A DNA stretch of 64,000 nucleotides from JBDGYW01 sp964580055 (lineage in GTDB: Bacteria; Gemmatimonadota; Gemmatimonadetes; Gemmatimonadales; GWC2-71-9), in assembly GCA_964580055.1 (NCBI GenBank), contig CAZOJI010000010.1:37525-101524 (forward strand), given 5' to 3'. Made by a program: the position numbers and the translations under genes. Shown piece by piece: positions 18,901 through 27,667 of the stretch. The notes beneath the pieces were generated by a model. It ran no database searches, was not told where the DNA came from, and saw only the letters and a list, made by a program, of their open reading frames with translations. Every line of letters begins with the position of its first letter. Positions within the stretch are counted from its first letter, which is position 1.

Positions 18901-19109
18901 ATGCCGCACTGCATTCTGCCAACGGTCTTTTCTGGGGCTCCCTCGGGCGGTTCCAGGTCGACGCCGAGCAAGAATAGAATCCGGCCCACGACGGTGCGCG
19001 TCTTCCCGGTTCCGGCGCCCGCCGAGACCAGGATATGCCGGTCGACCGCGACCACTGCATCCCACTGCTGGCGCGAGAATTGCCAATCCGTCGCATTCGG
19101 TGCGGTCAT
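15924..19109 (-). CDS. addA: AddA-type UvrD helicase/nuclease subunit
   Basis: 1061 residues. ATP-dependent DNA end-resection helicase and nuclease for double-strand break repair. N-terminal UvrD-like motifs: SAGAGTGKT (Walker A), IDEFQDVDPVQ (Walker B), LVGDAKQSIYRFRRAD, STVHSAKGLEW and YVAATRA. The C-terminal PD-(D/E)XK nuclease has LLDVKTPQC. Four cysteines frame it: SACPRRHW before, and CRYCGFAPVGWC at the end. This is the iron-staple pattern known from AddB, Cas4 and RecB-like nucleases. The start ATG at 19109 overlaps the TGA of the upstream addB gene by four bases, so the two are coupled. Cytoplasmic. Confidence 0.9.
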   Translation of the reverse strand: MTAPNATDWQFSRQQWDAVVAVDRHILVSAGAGTGKTRTVVGRILFLLGVDLEPPEGAPEKTVGRMQCGIKDIGAITFTNAAAADLKRKLRRALLSMSRTAEAYEIELARIGTIHSFCLDLLREFALQAGANPRDEVVDEPVLESIRSQVTRDTILRVLEGKGVPGLATVLSRFSARQIREMVEDLLRNTDRLRRIAANENLPTPERAILDVALLAAAALDEELASSELIDFDRVIVQARDLLAEHHQIRSALRRRIKTLIIDEFQDVDPVQKEIAYLLGDPASGRSDTTRLMLVGDAKQSIYRFRRADVRVWHEVRTDFEQKGWGLVRSTTNSYRCSKQILGIVDSTIGRAFDTPTQPGGLQDFEVPFEALSTGTSEQDVGPPVEVIMLPANEKGKDLSSSDRRRLEVTAVAKRAVELSQEGYEWGEMAVLLRNWSMAPDYRDALEAVGVPAFSLRSSGFYEKREILDLLLALETLCDPSDDRALVGYLRSPFVGISDETLLQLRSSADGCLWEMVRPSSDQYGSLMPESLAEAEAERMAAGTAMLSHYAAMRDRKPVHELLEDLLYDTGYMAHLRILGHDEDEAFRNVMRLLRQSRKASRLSTSEFVAHIHRCREANRDDGEPITPRGDAVTISTVHSAKGLEWRIVFWGGLGLALNTRNSGRMIVGSKTIALRDPAADSQPENYESLQARLAFESMAEEKRLWYVAATRAIERLILCGISAARVGKQGSSQAADFLLQGLKNVAATDGRRFHYENAAGERLDGIVRVVDAPPSATAASVLEPPPPRALDTLPPIVDPVSVSASATRHSATEYLTFSACPRRHWFKYTLGIREPTVPERRRGSLIDALTRGLIVHDVLERLREESDLELLLDDAIQRRDQDAPRSGTRRGERYRMHLREEIERVANEPGYRTIADLPDSRRELAFLYLAAEDEYYEGSIDLAAVEANRLALLDVKTPQCNEEVARRKAELYEPQQDVYITAVEGIAGMRAGRFAFQFSRAQVQVSQPVDDRLRRRAAQSVSSIARRIEGEANTAAEDPLECRYCGFAPVGWCCGNASSD

Positions 19110-22100
19110 GTTCCAGCCTCTCTCACATGCGGCGGCACTCTGCACACGTCATAAGCGGGGCAATATGCTGGGCAGCCGCAGCTTGGGGCCGGTCGGACAG
19201 GGAACCTTCCCTTTCTGACACTGGAGACGTGTTTGCATACCATGTTTAGCGCATTATCCATCTTCGCCATGTCATTTTCGTTTCGAACCAGATCGCCTGT
19301 CTTCTTGTCCACACCATACAGCTGCAGGCAGTGAGCGCGAGCTTTGCCGGGCGACGCGCCGGGTTTGGTCTCACCCAAGGGGCGGTATTCAACGCGGGAG
19401 ACTTCGGCGTGGTCGGTTAGCTGAGTCAGAGCGTGAGCATACAGGGGAACCTGGAGTACCACGCCTTCATCCCAGGCTACACTCCTGCCTTCACCCGGTA
19501 CGCCACGAATGCTCGATTTGTAGTCGATAGCGGCGACAAATCGTGAAGCATCCTCGATTCGTGCGTCCACGCCTCGATCGACACGATCGATGATGCCGCG
19601 GTATCTGAAAACCACACCATGCCTCTCCAAAACGACGTCGCCGTCCTCGCCGAATCTCAACTCGTGGTAATCAGCTCCCGTTCGGAGGATAGCGGCATCG
19701 CTCTTCCTCACGTCCTCCATTCTGTCATGGTGTTCCACCTCCCATGCCAAATATCTCAGCAGATCGCGTTTGAGCTCAGACCTCTTGAACGGCCGTAGTG
19801 TCGGGTGTCCCAGCCATGTGAGCTGCTCCATGTCGTCGAACGCGGTGTCCAAAACATCATTCATCAGCGACTCAGCCCATTCGAGATCCGACGACCGGAG
19901 AAAGACGGGTCTTCCCCTTTCGTCACCGGCTCGGTCGTAAAACCGCGCCAATGCGTCATGCAGCAAAGAGCCACGAACGGTGGCTTCCATCTCTTCGTCG
20001 GGTTCTTCGAGTTTCTGGAGTCGTAGCAGCCTGATGGAGAAGTATGCCCACGGGCATTTTGCGTAAGTCTCGATCTGGGAAGGGCTCCATAGTTTGTTGT
20101 CGTCAAACCGCTCGGAAAGGTGTGATAGGAGACCTCGGTCGATGATGATTCCGGAGAACGGCGATTCGACACCGCGTACTCTGTCGTACTCGATCTGCGC
20201 GCCGTGAAAGGCCTGGTCTCTCGCCGCGGCTGTGGGGGCGAGCGGAGTATCTGGAGTGATTGCAGCGTACTCGTCAACCGGGACAGTTGTTGCGTCGGCG
20301 ACCTCGATTAGCGCCTCAATGAAGGAGGATCTGATTGTTTCTGCGCCGCGGAGGTTGATTTTCGGGTAGCTGATCGTGAGCTGTCCGGCTCCTCCGACTA
20401 CTGAGCGAAACAGCTCGCGTTCCCGGAGGTCCCAGTCAGCTCTGGTATCGAGGTGAATTCCGGCGTTGCGGAGGCGACTCCTTTCATCGTCATCCAGGAT
20501 CGGGGACCGCGACGCTGGGTGAGGGAAGGATCCGGCCTCCATGCCAACGAGGAACACGTAGTCGAATCCACGGTGGCTTGCCGCCAACGCCTCCATTACC
20601 TGGACTCCGCGAGGAGATTCAGTCCAGACTCCGATCTGCCCGTCCAACAGATCTCGAAATCGCTTCGAGAACTCGCTCACCGAAATGGCGGTATTCCTGA
20701 CAGGATCCGTTACGCCGGCATCTCCCCAACGGGCAACCGCGGATTTCCACTCACTAATAAGGCCGTTGAGCGCGTGCCAGCCGGCCAGATCTCGCTTCAC
20801 AGACGCGTACTCGCCCTCCGGTGCATCATAAATCTTCGCTTCGAAATCGAACGGGTCCCGCTGCATGAAGTCCTCGAGCCATGCTACCCAATCGTACAGA
20901 GTCTGGCGGCGATCCAGGTCGCCGGCGTGGCCGCGGAATGCGTCGAACTCCTCTAGGGTCTTGGCCGCGCACGCACTTGTCGGGCGGCGCACCGAGCCCG
21001 AACCGACTTTATCTTCGGATTCAAGCGGGCCGTCGGGTTGCCGGCTGAGTTCGTATATGGCGGCTCTCCACGCAGACAACCCCCTTATCGCTCTCCTGAA
21101 ACCGAGGAAATCAAAAACGTCTGAGTCGAACAGCGGGCCGAAGAACGGCGACCTTGCCAGGTCGACCAGTCTCTGCCGAGTCCAACCGTCGGAAGCGGCG
21201 GCCAGAAGGCTCGCGACGGCCTTGATCACCGGGATCTCGCTGCAGGATGTTCTGAGCCGTGCAGTCGCCGGAACGCCGAAGACCTTCAAAGCTCGGACGG
21301 CCAGATCCACGTGAGGGCGGCCGCTCCGGGCCACAATCGATACGCGGTGCGGGGGCGTTCCAGCGTCTACCAGGCGCCGCACCCTTTTCGCGACCTCGCC
21401 CATCTCCCTCTCGGTGTTGGGTGCCTCGATGATCGAAAAGCTACCACGCGGCCGGGAGTTACCGTTTGGCTCTTTTGTTCCGAAGATCGACCTCGCCCAG
21501 ACGTTGTCTCGTTTCTCCAGGTAAGTGACGGCGGCTGGGGGCAGATCGTGCAGCTCGGAACTGGTATACTGGTGCGTAACGTAGATGCGCACACGATCGG
21601 TCGCGGATGAATCGACCAGAGACGTCAACAGCCTTCTCCACCCACCACGCAGATCTGACAGGCCGTACAGGCGAATTTCCCTGCGCCCGCCCAGTCGCTC
21701 TGACAGTGCCTCGGGATCCTTCGCTACCAGCCGTGCAATTGAAGCCAACTCGTCGCGGCCGTCCCGCACTCCCTCTCTGTCCAACGCCTCCAAATAGTCT
21801 GCGTAGATGCTCGCGAGCTCCGATTGCTTGCGTTTGGGAAACGACCCTTGGACTCCAGCCGCCGCCGCAGCGGTGGCTGTCTTGAATTCCTCTGCGGTCG
21901 TGCCCTCCGATATCAACTCGCCAATAAACCGGTCGAGACTTTCGAGATAGTAGTCGAGTCTGCGCAGGCGTCCGAAGACTTCCCCCCCGACACCGCGGAC
22001 GATGCTGCCCAGGAGTGCCAACCGTTCAACGTCTCCTAGGGGCGCCGCCGCCGGTTGACCCAGCCATAGAGGCAACTCATGAAAGATGCAAAGTGGCGGG

Positions 22101-22306
22101 TAGAACCATCCCTTGCATCCTTTCCGAGCGGCCAATCGAATGACGTCGTCGCGCAATGCTCCCTGGCGCAGGGCCAGTAGGTATTGCGGTGTAGGGAATG
22201 GGTCGTCGGGTGTCGCGCTGAGTGGCTGGAGGAAACCGTCGGCGGCAGCTCCCAAGAGCAGCTTCACGTCGGCTGATACCATCAACTCGAGTTTTGGGGC
22301 AGTCAC
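19106..22306 (-). CDS. addB: AddB-type helicase/nuclease subunit
   Basis: 1066 residues. Partner of AddA in a RecBCD-like resection complex. The N-terminal helicase-like fold has lost a clear Walker A motif, as is usual for AddB. The central part carries GVQVMEALAASHRGFDYVFL and GMEAGSFPHP, typical of the family. The C-terminal nuclease domain has FVAAIDYKSS with the catalytic Asp and Lys. The Fe-S cysteines are YAKCPWAYF before it and SCGCPAYCPAYDVC after it. The GTG at 22306 follows GGAGA and is preferred over the upstream open frame. It precedes addA with a 4-bp overlap. Confidence 0.88.
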   Translation of the reverse strand: MTAPKLELMVSADVKLLLGAAADGFLQPLSATPDDPFPTPQYLLALRQGALRDDVIRLAARKGCKGWFYPPLCIFHELPLWLGQPAAAPLGDVERLALLGSIVRGVGGEVFGRLRRLDYYLESLDRFIGELISEGTTAEEFKTATAAAAAGVQGSFPKRKQSELASIYADYLEALDREGVRDGRDELASIARLVAKDPEALSERLGGRREIRLYGLSDLRGGWRRLLTSLVDSSATDRVRIYVTHQYTSSELHDLPPAAVTYLEKRDNVWARSIFGTKEPNGNSRPRGSFSIIEAPNTEREMGEVAKRVRRLVDAGTPPHRVSIVARSGRPHVDLAVRALKVFGVPATARLRTSCSEIPVIKAVASLLAAASDGWTRQRLVDLARSPFFGPLFDSDVFDFLGFRRAIRGLSAWRAAIYELSRQPDGPLESEDKVGSGSVRRPTSACAAKTLEEFDAFRGHAGDLDRRQTLYDWVAWLEDFMQRDPFDFEAKIYDAPEGEYASVKRDLAGWHALNGLISEWKSAVARWGDAGVTDPVRNTAISVSEFSKRFRDLLDGQIGVWTESPRGVQVMEALAASHRGFDYVFLVGMEAGSFPHPASRSPILDDDERSRLRNAGIHLDTRADWDLRERELFRSVVGGAGQLTISYPKINLRGAETIRSSFIEALIEVADATTVPVDEYAAITPDTPLAPTAAARDQAFHGAQIEYDRVRGVESPFSGIIIDRGLLSHLSERFDDNKLWSPSQIETYAKCPWAYFSIRLLRLQKLEEPDEEMEATVRGSLLHDALARFYDRAGDERGRPVFLRSSDLEWAESLMNDVLDTAFDDMEQLTWLGHPTLRPFKRSELKRDLLRYLAWEVEHHDRMEDVRKSDAAILRTGADYHELRFGEDGDVVLERHGVVFRYRGIIDRVDRGVDARIEDASRFVAAIDYKSSIRGVPGEGRSVAWDEGVVLQVPLYAHALTQLTDHAEVSRVEYRPLGETKPGASPGKARAHCLQLYGVDKKTGDLVRNENDMAKMDNALNMVCKHVSSVRKGRFPVRPAPSCGCPAYCPAYDVCRVPPHVREAGT

Positions 22307-22480
22307 CAAGCCATCTCCAGCGATTCGGGAAACGGGCTGCCTCTTGTACGCGCAGCGGTCGACGGGGTTTTCCTGCTGTGATTGTCTAAATTCTATCCAA
22401 CCCTCTGCGGTCTTCAACAGCCTCGCTATCGAAGCACTGTCCGCGGCTCAATGATCCAAGGGCGCGAAAAGACTCCGGTT

Positions 22481-24169
22481 TTAGAAGCCCCGCGCGTACC
22501 TTCCCCATAGTTCGTTGCCCAGCTCCCACCACTTGGTCATTGTCGCGTGGGCGAAGTCATTGGTGTATTTGGTCAGGTAGTGTCTGAACTCATCGTATTG
22601 GCCGTTGTTGTAGTACTCCATGGCGATGTCTTCTATCGAAGGGAGTTCCATGAAGGCTCTGTCCTCGAACTCCATCGACGCGTCCTCGATCAGACTGCGC
22701 ATCTCACCCCATTTTATCATCGCCAAACGATTGGTTCGCCTGAACCACCACACCGCAGCATCCTCGCGGTACCGATGCTGCCCGCATATCTGGAAACTGT
22801 TGGGAAGAGACAGCGTGCCGGCGAACACCGGAATGCGCGGGCTTTGGCCCGGATTGTCGAACGAGAACCACGCGACAGTTCCGAGTTCGGGCGGGAGCCA
22901 GTCTCGGTTCTGGATGATCTGAGAGTAGGAGCATCTGGCAATGGCGATGGTCCGCTGTGGCTCGACCGTGCCTGGCTTCAAGGTGTTGAGGAGGTTCGCC
23001 ATTTCCCCCCTCACGGTCCAGTTGTTCACCATCGGACTCTTGACCACACCTTCTTGCTCTCCCGAATCCTCCTGGCCTCGGCCGCGTTGGGGCTCGACCA
23101 GGAGGTTCTTGGTCATGTCGTACTCGGTGCCTTCGTAGGTCTCGCGGTAGTACCGCATCACTTCCCTCACGGAGATCTTCCGGTCAGGCTTCACGGAGAA
23201 CGGAAGCTCCTCGGCATCTCTGAGGAGATTCAATGACGGTGCCATCGTGCTGAGAATGAAGAACTCCCTTATGGAGAACGGCGCTCTGCCACTGTAGGCC
23301 TTCCAGAACTTGAATGGCTCTCCGCTCGACGGGTCCCACCATCCCATCTCTTCCGCCAGAGAATACACGTTTTCAGATGCCATGTAATGGTCCGGATCGT
23401 CCAGATCCAGCTCGCCGATCCTTGGAATGTTGGCAGAAACGCCGACGTGGTCGTCCGGAATTCGCACGGCTGCCCAAACAGCTCCCAATTCGAACGGGCC
23501 GGCCCCTTGGATCTCGAAGTGCCAGACTTCCTTGGCATCAGCGAACGTGAGGCATTCGCCCCAATCTCCGTAACCGTATTCCGCGACCAACTCACCGATC
23601 AAGCGAATCGCGTCGCGCGCATTCGTCGTACGTTCCAGCGCGATCGCCTGAAGGTTTTCGATCAGGAAGAGTCCTTCCGGGTTTCGGAGTTCATTCCTCC
23701 CTCCAATCGTCGTCTCCCCGATCGAAAGGCCCTTCTCGTTCATCGCAGGATAGGCCACGTTGAAATAGGCGAAGGTGGAATCAGCCTGCGGTATCTCACC
23801 CTTGAGCCGCAGCCCCCTCATATCCCAGGGTGTTTCATTGTGCAGCTTGCCCCAGTAGATCGGTCTCGTGGAACTGGCGCCATGGTGTTCCGCAGGCTCG
23901 ATGTTGAGCCAGGTCCGGTAGTTGCCGTCACACGTGTGAGATGTGATTACTGAGCCATCGGTGCTGGCCTCTTTGCCGACCATGATGCTTGTGCATCCTC
24001 CGGTAGAGCCGTCGTTGCATGTTATGCACGTGTCCTGCGCCACGGGTACTGGCACGGTGACGGCTGCGTCGGGTACCTGTGCTGTCGCAGACGCCCATCC
24101 TGTGACCAGCGAAAAGATGACCAGCAGCGCTAGTTCGACCGCGGTTCTGCAGAGGTGTCTCTCTTTCAC
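22481..24169 (-). CDS. Secreted C69-family dipeptidase
   Basis: 562 residues. The signal peptide ends near GWASATAQ. Peptidase family C69 (PepD-like, Ntn-hydrolase fold): the nucleophile is the Cys in GGCTSIMVGKEASTDGSVIT (about residue 59). This motif normally sits at the mature N-terminus but here follows an extra Cys-rich stretch, DTCITCNDGSTG. Other family marks are AYPAMNEKGLSIGETT and GECLTFADAKEVWHFEI. The substrate class is dipeptides, commonly with broad specificity. The start is GTG 24169 after AAGGAG. It is the last gene of a minus-strand run that contains a permease and a deacylase. It is likely to cleave the small peptide or amide released or imported by that system. Confidence 0.85.
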   Translation of the reverse strand: MKERHLCRTAVELALLVIFSLVTGWASATAQVPDAAVTVPVPVAQDTCITCNDGSTGGCTSIMVGKEASTDGSVITSHTCDGNYRTWLNIEPAEHHGASSTRPIYWGKLHNETPWDMRGLRLKGEIPQADSTFAYFNVAYPAMNEKGLSIGETTIGGRNELRNPEGLFLIENLQAIALERTTNARDAIRLIGELVAEYGYGDWGECLTFADAKEVWHFEIQGAGPFELGAVWAAVRIPDDHVGVSANIPRIGELDLDDPDHYMASENVYSLAEEMGWWDPSSGEPFKFWKAYSGRAPFSIREFFILSTMAPSLNLLRDAEELPFSVKPDRKISVREVMRYYRETYEGTEYDMTKNLLVEPQRGRGQEDSGEQEGVVKSPMVNNWTVRGEMANLLNTLKPGTVEPQRTIAIARCSYSQIIQNRDWLPPELGTVAWFSFDNPGQSPRIPVFAGTLSLPNSFQICGQHRYREDAAVWWFRRTNRLAMIKWGEMRSLIEDASMEFEDRAFMELPSIEDIAMEYYNNGQYDEFRHYLTKYTNDFAHATMTKWWELGNELWGRYARGF

Positions 24170-24233
24170 CTGACTACTCCTTATTGAGGCTGCTTCGTTG
24201 AGTGATCACCGACGGCGATGCACGCCCGGCGTT

Positions 24234-25406
24234 CTATTCGATCACTACTCGTCGACTGCCTGCGTTCGACGGATCGTGCAAATAATGGCCGATGCCGTTC
24301 GCGATTATGTCTGCATATCTCGGGACGTTCAGGCAGGAGAGTGGTTTGTCGGGATTGAGATCGGTCCAGCTCTCCATCGTTTGAAGCACGGCTGATGTAT
24401 GCCGGCCGACGCGCACCTCTATCGGCCATCCGTTCTCGTCGATCTTCTCGTACAATAATCCGTGCTCGCCGGCCTTGACTACGAACTCGTCTTTGCCGGT
24501 CAGCAATTGCTCACGGGTGGTTCGTCCCCTGGTGGCATCCAGGAAAGGTTCAGGTGCTTCGAACAGCAATGACACGGCATCGGAGTAGTCGCCGACTTCA
24601 CGATGGGAAAGCCCCCGGAGCGATTTGGGGGAGTACTCCATACCCATTCCGAAACCCTCCATGTCGGATAGCATCATGGATACGAAGGCGGCGAGATCTT
24701 CGCCGCGATCGTGGGCGACGATGGTGCTGATCACCGGATACTGCAGTTCTGCTTCGTGCAAATCAATGAAGATGTCGACTTGCTCCCGTCTGATCAGTTC
24801 CATGAACGCGTAACAAGTGCGCTCTGTCAGTGTACCATTGGGACGTCCGGGCCAACAGCGGTTCAGGTTCCGGATGTCCACCCACGCGAGGCTCTGCTTG
24901 CTCGGGTAGTGGATGTAGACTTCCGGGTCGGGCCACTGATCGAGAGGATTGGACCATCGGTCTCCCAAGCGAAACCTGCGTTCCCCCCAATCCGTCGGTA
25001 TGCTGAAATCCGGAGGATACGCCCCGCCCAATCTGGTCGCGGTGCTGGCGCTGCGGTTGGAACTGAGCACCAGGATCAATCTGCCGCGCTCCATGACCGC
25101 GTTTTCCGCGAACAACCATGCGGCCAGACGGCCCGCCGGCTCCTCTGGATGTGAGCCTCCCATGGCGAAGATGGTGCCACCCTCTTCTTCTCCATCGAAA
25201 ATGTATACGTTGCAGTCGTTTACCGTACCACGGACGCCGTGGTAGTAGTCGCTCAGCCGTTTGACCTCGGTGACTCCTTCGCTGAGAACGACCGGTTCTT
25301 CGAGGTGCCTGCTACGATAGAAGCTCGTGCCCGAGGAGACGAGCCACGCCAGTCCCACGGAGCAAATCGCGAGCTTTCGGAGCTTAGCGTGTGAATCGGC
25401 CGTCAT
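24234..25406 (-). CDS. Exported succinylglutamate desuccinylase/aspartoacylase-like zinc deacylase
   Basis: 390 residues with an N-terminal hydrophobic stretch (about 12-27) acting as signal or anchor. The zinc-binding motif of the M14-like AstE/AspA family is seen as GGSHPEEPAGR (His and Glu ligands, about 83-93). A third region, FIDLHEAE, supplies another His (about 214-221). Family members remove acyl groups from amino acids or cleave terminal amides. It begins 12 bp after the 54-residue gene, with GGGAG at a good distance. Its substrate is unknown; gene order suggests the molecule handled by the permease. Confidence 0.8.
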   Translation of the reverse strand: MTADSHAKLRKLAICSVGLAWLVSSGTSFYRSRHLEEPVVLSEGVTEVKRLSDYYHGVRGTVNDCNVYIFDGEEEGGTIFAMGGSHPEEPAGRLAAWLFAENAVMERGRLILVLSSNRSASTATRLGGAYPPDFSIPTDWGERRFRLGDRWSNPLDQWPDPEVYIHYPSKQSLAWVDIRNLNRCWPGRPNGTLTERTCYAFMELIRREQVDIFIDLHEAELQYPVISTIVAHDRGEDLAAFVSMMLSDMEGFGMGMEYSPKSLRGLSHREVGDYSDAVSLLFEAPEPFLDATRGRTTREQLLTGKDEFVVKAGEHGLLYEKIDENGWPIEVRVGRHTSAVLQTMESWTDLNPDKPLSCLNVPRYADIIANGIGHYLHDPSNAGSRRVVIE

Positions 25407-25418
25407 CTCAAATCTCCC

Positions 25419-25583
25419 CTATTTCAATCTGAGTAGACGCAGGAGGAACGGTAGCAGCACGACGGCGTACTGGACTTCTTTCTCCCAGCTCTTGGTGCGG
25501 ATCAAGTTGCGAATCATGATAAATACTATGAACGCCACGAGGACATAATAGATGGCTGCGACTATTCCACCGAGCAGTATCAT
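25419..25583 (-). CDS. 54-residue membrane protein between permease and deacylase
   Basis: Small protein opening MILLGGIVAAIYYVLVAFIV, a single strong membrane helix, followed by a basic cytoplasmic-type tail (RNLIRTKSWEKE) and a second short hydrophobic stretch ending LLRLLRLK. A near-perfect AGGAGG precedes the ATG and overlaps the stop codon of the permease gene. The gaps are 10 bp to the permease and 12 bp to the deacylase. No family recognised. The strong ribosome site, coupling and membrane character support a real gene, perhaps a small subunit of the transporter like the Q subunit of TRAP systems. Confidence 0.75.
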   Translation of the reverse strand: MILLGGIVAAIYYVLVAFIVFIMIRNLIRTKSWEKEVQYAVVLLPFLLRLLRLK

Positions 25584-25593
25584 TGCGAGCCTC

Positions 25594-26886
25594 CTAGAGA
25601 CCGGTCAGGAAGCTGAGTTTTTTCGAATAGACGACCATCAGTGTTCCAACAACCATGATGATGATCGCCGGTACTATGCAGGCCTTCAGAAACCTGCCAT
25701 AGCTTTCCTTGCAACCGAGCACGCTAACGGTCAGGCGACCGATGATCGCGGTTGGCGGCAGTCCATCGCCCAGCGGCCAGATGACCGTCATGCCGGCCAG
25801 GGCCACGATGGGATCCAACCCCATGTTCTCGAACAGCAGTACGAGTGGCACGCCTATCACGGGCCCCGATCCGTACATTAGTATGGCATCGGATACGGGC
25901 ATCAGCCAGAACAGGCTGGCGAACACAACGAAGGCTGGCAACGTCACGGCGGTGACGGCAAGCAGCCCTCGCACCCCGGTCAGCGTCATTATTTGCACCA
26001 ATATGCCAACGCTGGTCAATGTCGCTATCAAGGGCAGTAGCTGGTCTATCGTGTCCTCTGAGATTCTCAAAATGTTCAGTTTTACGGGCGACAGGACGAA
26101 CGACGTCGCTGCCGCGAACAGGAACATAAGTGGCAGTCCCAGAATCGGTGTGGAGTGTGGCCACAGCCTCCCGACGAGGATCAGCGCTCCAAAGACGACA
26201 AACGGCAGAAAAACCTTGAGCCAGTTCATCTGCGCCGGGGGCTCGGGGAGCTCTTCGAGCGCCTTCTCGATGTCCGGCTCGCTTCCCTTCCAACCGACAA
26301 TGAAGATCGTGAGCAGTGAAATCAGGACACAAGGTATCAGCAGCGGCCAGAAGAAACCCACATAGGGCATGTTTACGCCCGCCGCGGTCATCATTGCCCA
26401 TAGATTTACGGGAGGCGCGGCCGCTGCCATGCCGGCTATGATGAACACGATGACCGCCGTCTTGAGCTTGGGGATACCCATGTAGTAGAGGACAACCGCT
26501 ACCATGCCGCCGGTGATCAAGACGGTGACGCTACCAGCGCCAGTCAACGCTCCCGGGAGCATCAGTAGCACTGTCAGCAGGACGAGGAGCAACGCCCTAT
26601 TTCTATAAAACCGCTTCAGAATGCCTCTTACAGAGAAGGCAACGGCTCCCGACTCCTTCATGATATTCATGAAGAACGTTGCAGTGACGAATATCAGGTT
26701 GATGTCGAGGTAGGTTATGGCGCCTTCGGCGTAATGACGAGCCGGGAATCCGAAGCCACCCGCCAGCCCGCCGGCCATGGCGGCCGAGAGCATCGCCAGT
26801 TCGGTGGACAGTTTGAGCCCTTTGACTATGACGTAGACTACCACCATCACGCCGAGCACTATCCCGGCCGAGGCGAACATGCTCAC
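25594..26886 (-). CDS. TRAP/DctM-like large permease
   Basis: 430 residues, about 11-12 membrane segments. It has the overall plan of the large (M) subunit of TRAP transporters and the related ion-transporter superfamily: two halves with glycine/proline-rich re-entrant segments (PGALTGAGSVTVLITGG in the first, ALAGMTVIWPLGDGLPP in the second). Substrates in the family are mostly organic anions. No periplasmic DctP-type binding protein is adjacent; the exported protein upstream may play that part. The start is GTG 26886, with ATG two codons later. It is followed 10 bp later by the 54-residue membrane protein. Confidence 0.75.
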   Translation of the reverse strand: MSMFASAGIVLGVMVVVYVIVKGLKLSTELAMLSAAMAGGLAGGFGFPARHYAEGAITYLDINLIFVTATFFMNIMKESGAVAFSVRGILKRFYRNRALLLVLLTVLLMLPGALTGAGSVTVLITGGMVAVVLYYMGIPKLKTAVIVFIIAGMAAAAPPVNLWAMMTAAGVNMPYVGFFWPLLIPCVLISLLTIFIVGWKGSEPDIEKALEELPEPPAQMNWLKVFLPFVVFGALILVGRLWPHSTPILGLPLMFLFAAATSFVLSPVKLNILRISEDTIDQLLPLIATLTSVGILVQIMTLTGVRGLLAVTAVTLPAFVVFASLFWLMPVSDAILMYGSGPVIGVPLVLLFENMGLDPIVALAGMTVIWPLGDGLPPTAIIGRLTVSVLGCKESYGRFLKACIVPAIIIMVVGTLMVVYSKKLSFLTGL

Positions 26887-26898
26887 AACTGTGTGCTC

Positions 26899-27504
26899 CT
26901 ATGCGCCGAAGATCTCGGGCAACACATTGCTCAGATCGGTGAGTTTTTCGAACAGGACGATTGGAATACCGGCTTCATTGGCGATCGCGCTGAACCTGCC
27001 GTCCTCGTTGCCCTCCTCCATCACGAGCAGCATGTCGGCGAAGGGACAGACGGCATCGATGGATAGTTCATCGGTGTTGTCGCCTTGTGCGGCTCCTTGT
27101 GCACGCCTTTCCATCCCTTCGATATGCGCCCCTATGATCGTCATACCAAGGCTTCGTGCTTGTGCGATCAGCCTTTCCGCCCGAGCCAGCTCATCCTCGA
27201 TGGATATGCCGGCGGCGCCCATGCCCTTACCGCTAGCACCCGTTACGATGATGATTGACTTGAACGGTCCCGCCTCTTCATGCCCAGCAGCAAGATCCTC
27301 GACGGTGGACAGGCTCTTGAATACGAAATCGTAGCCGAGCCTGTTCATGAATACTCTGAAGTAGACTGGACCGGGACTCTGACCGATCGAGGTAACCAAA
27401 ACCGGCAGGTCGGCAGTCTCCTGCGCGTGAATCGGCGTTTTGACAACTGCACAGAGGGAGACTGCCAGTGCTGCACCGAGCACCACCATACGTACACGTC
27501 TCAT
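26899..27504 (-). CDS. Small exported alpha/beta protein, DUF6305-like, next to permease
   Basis: 201 residues. The signal peptide ends near KTPIHAQ. The mature part looks like a small Rossmann-like fold: ADLPVLVTSIGQSPG, then IIIVTGASGKGMGAAGISIE and LGMTIIGAHIEGMERR. It resembles the family listed as DUF6305, an assignment made from memory. The start ATG at 27504 has AGGAG upstream. It is 12 bp before the permease, so a periplasmic substrate-capturing role is reasonable but inferred. It follows the pgs genes after a 163-bp gap. Confidence 0.68.
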   Translation of the reverse strand: MRRVRMVVLGAALAVSLCAVVKTPIHAQETADLPVLVTSIGQSPGPVYFRVFMNRLGYDFVFKSLSTVEDLAAGHEEAGPFKSIIIVTGASGKGMGAAGISIEDELARAERLIAQARSLGMTIIGAHIEGMERRAQGAAQGDNTDELSIDAVCPFADMLLVMEEGNEDGRFSAIANEAGIPIVLFEKLTDLSNVLPEIFGA

Positions 27505-27667
27505 GTGGCTCTCCTGCGATCGAGAAACCAGGATTGGGAAGGACGCGGGTATGATATCCGATGTTTGACTGCCGATCAACCGGCGCAGGTTCCGGCGGTC
27601 CCCAAAGTCGCGGCGCCGGCGAGTACCGTGCCGGGCGAGCGCACACTGCGCGAGCTACAGCGACCTG

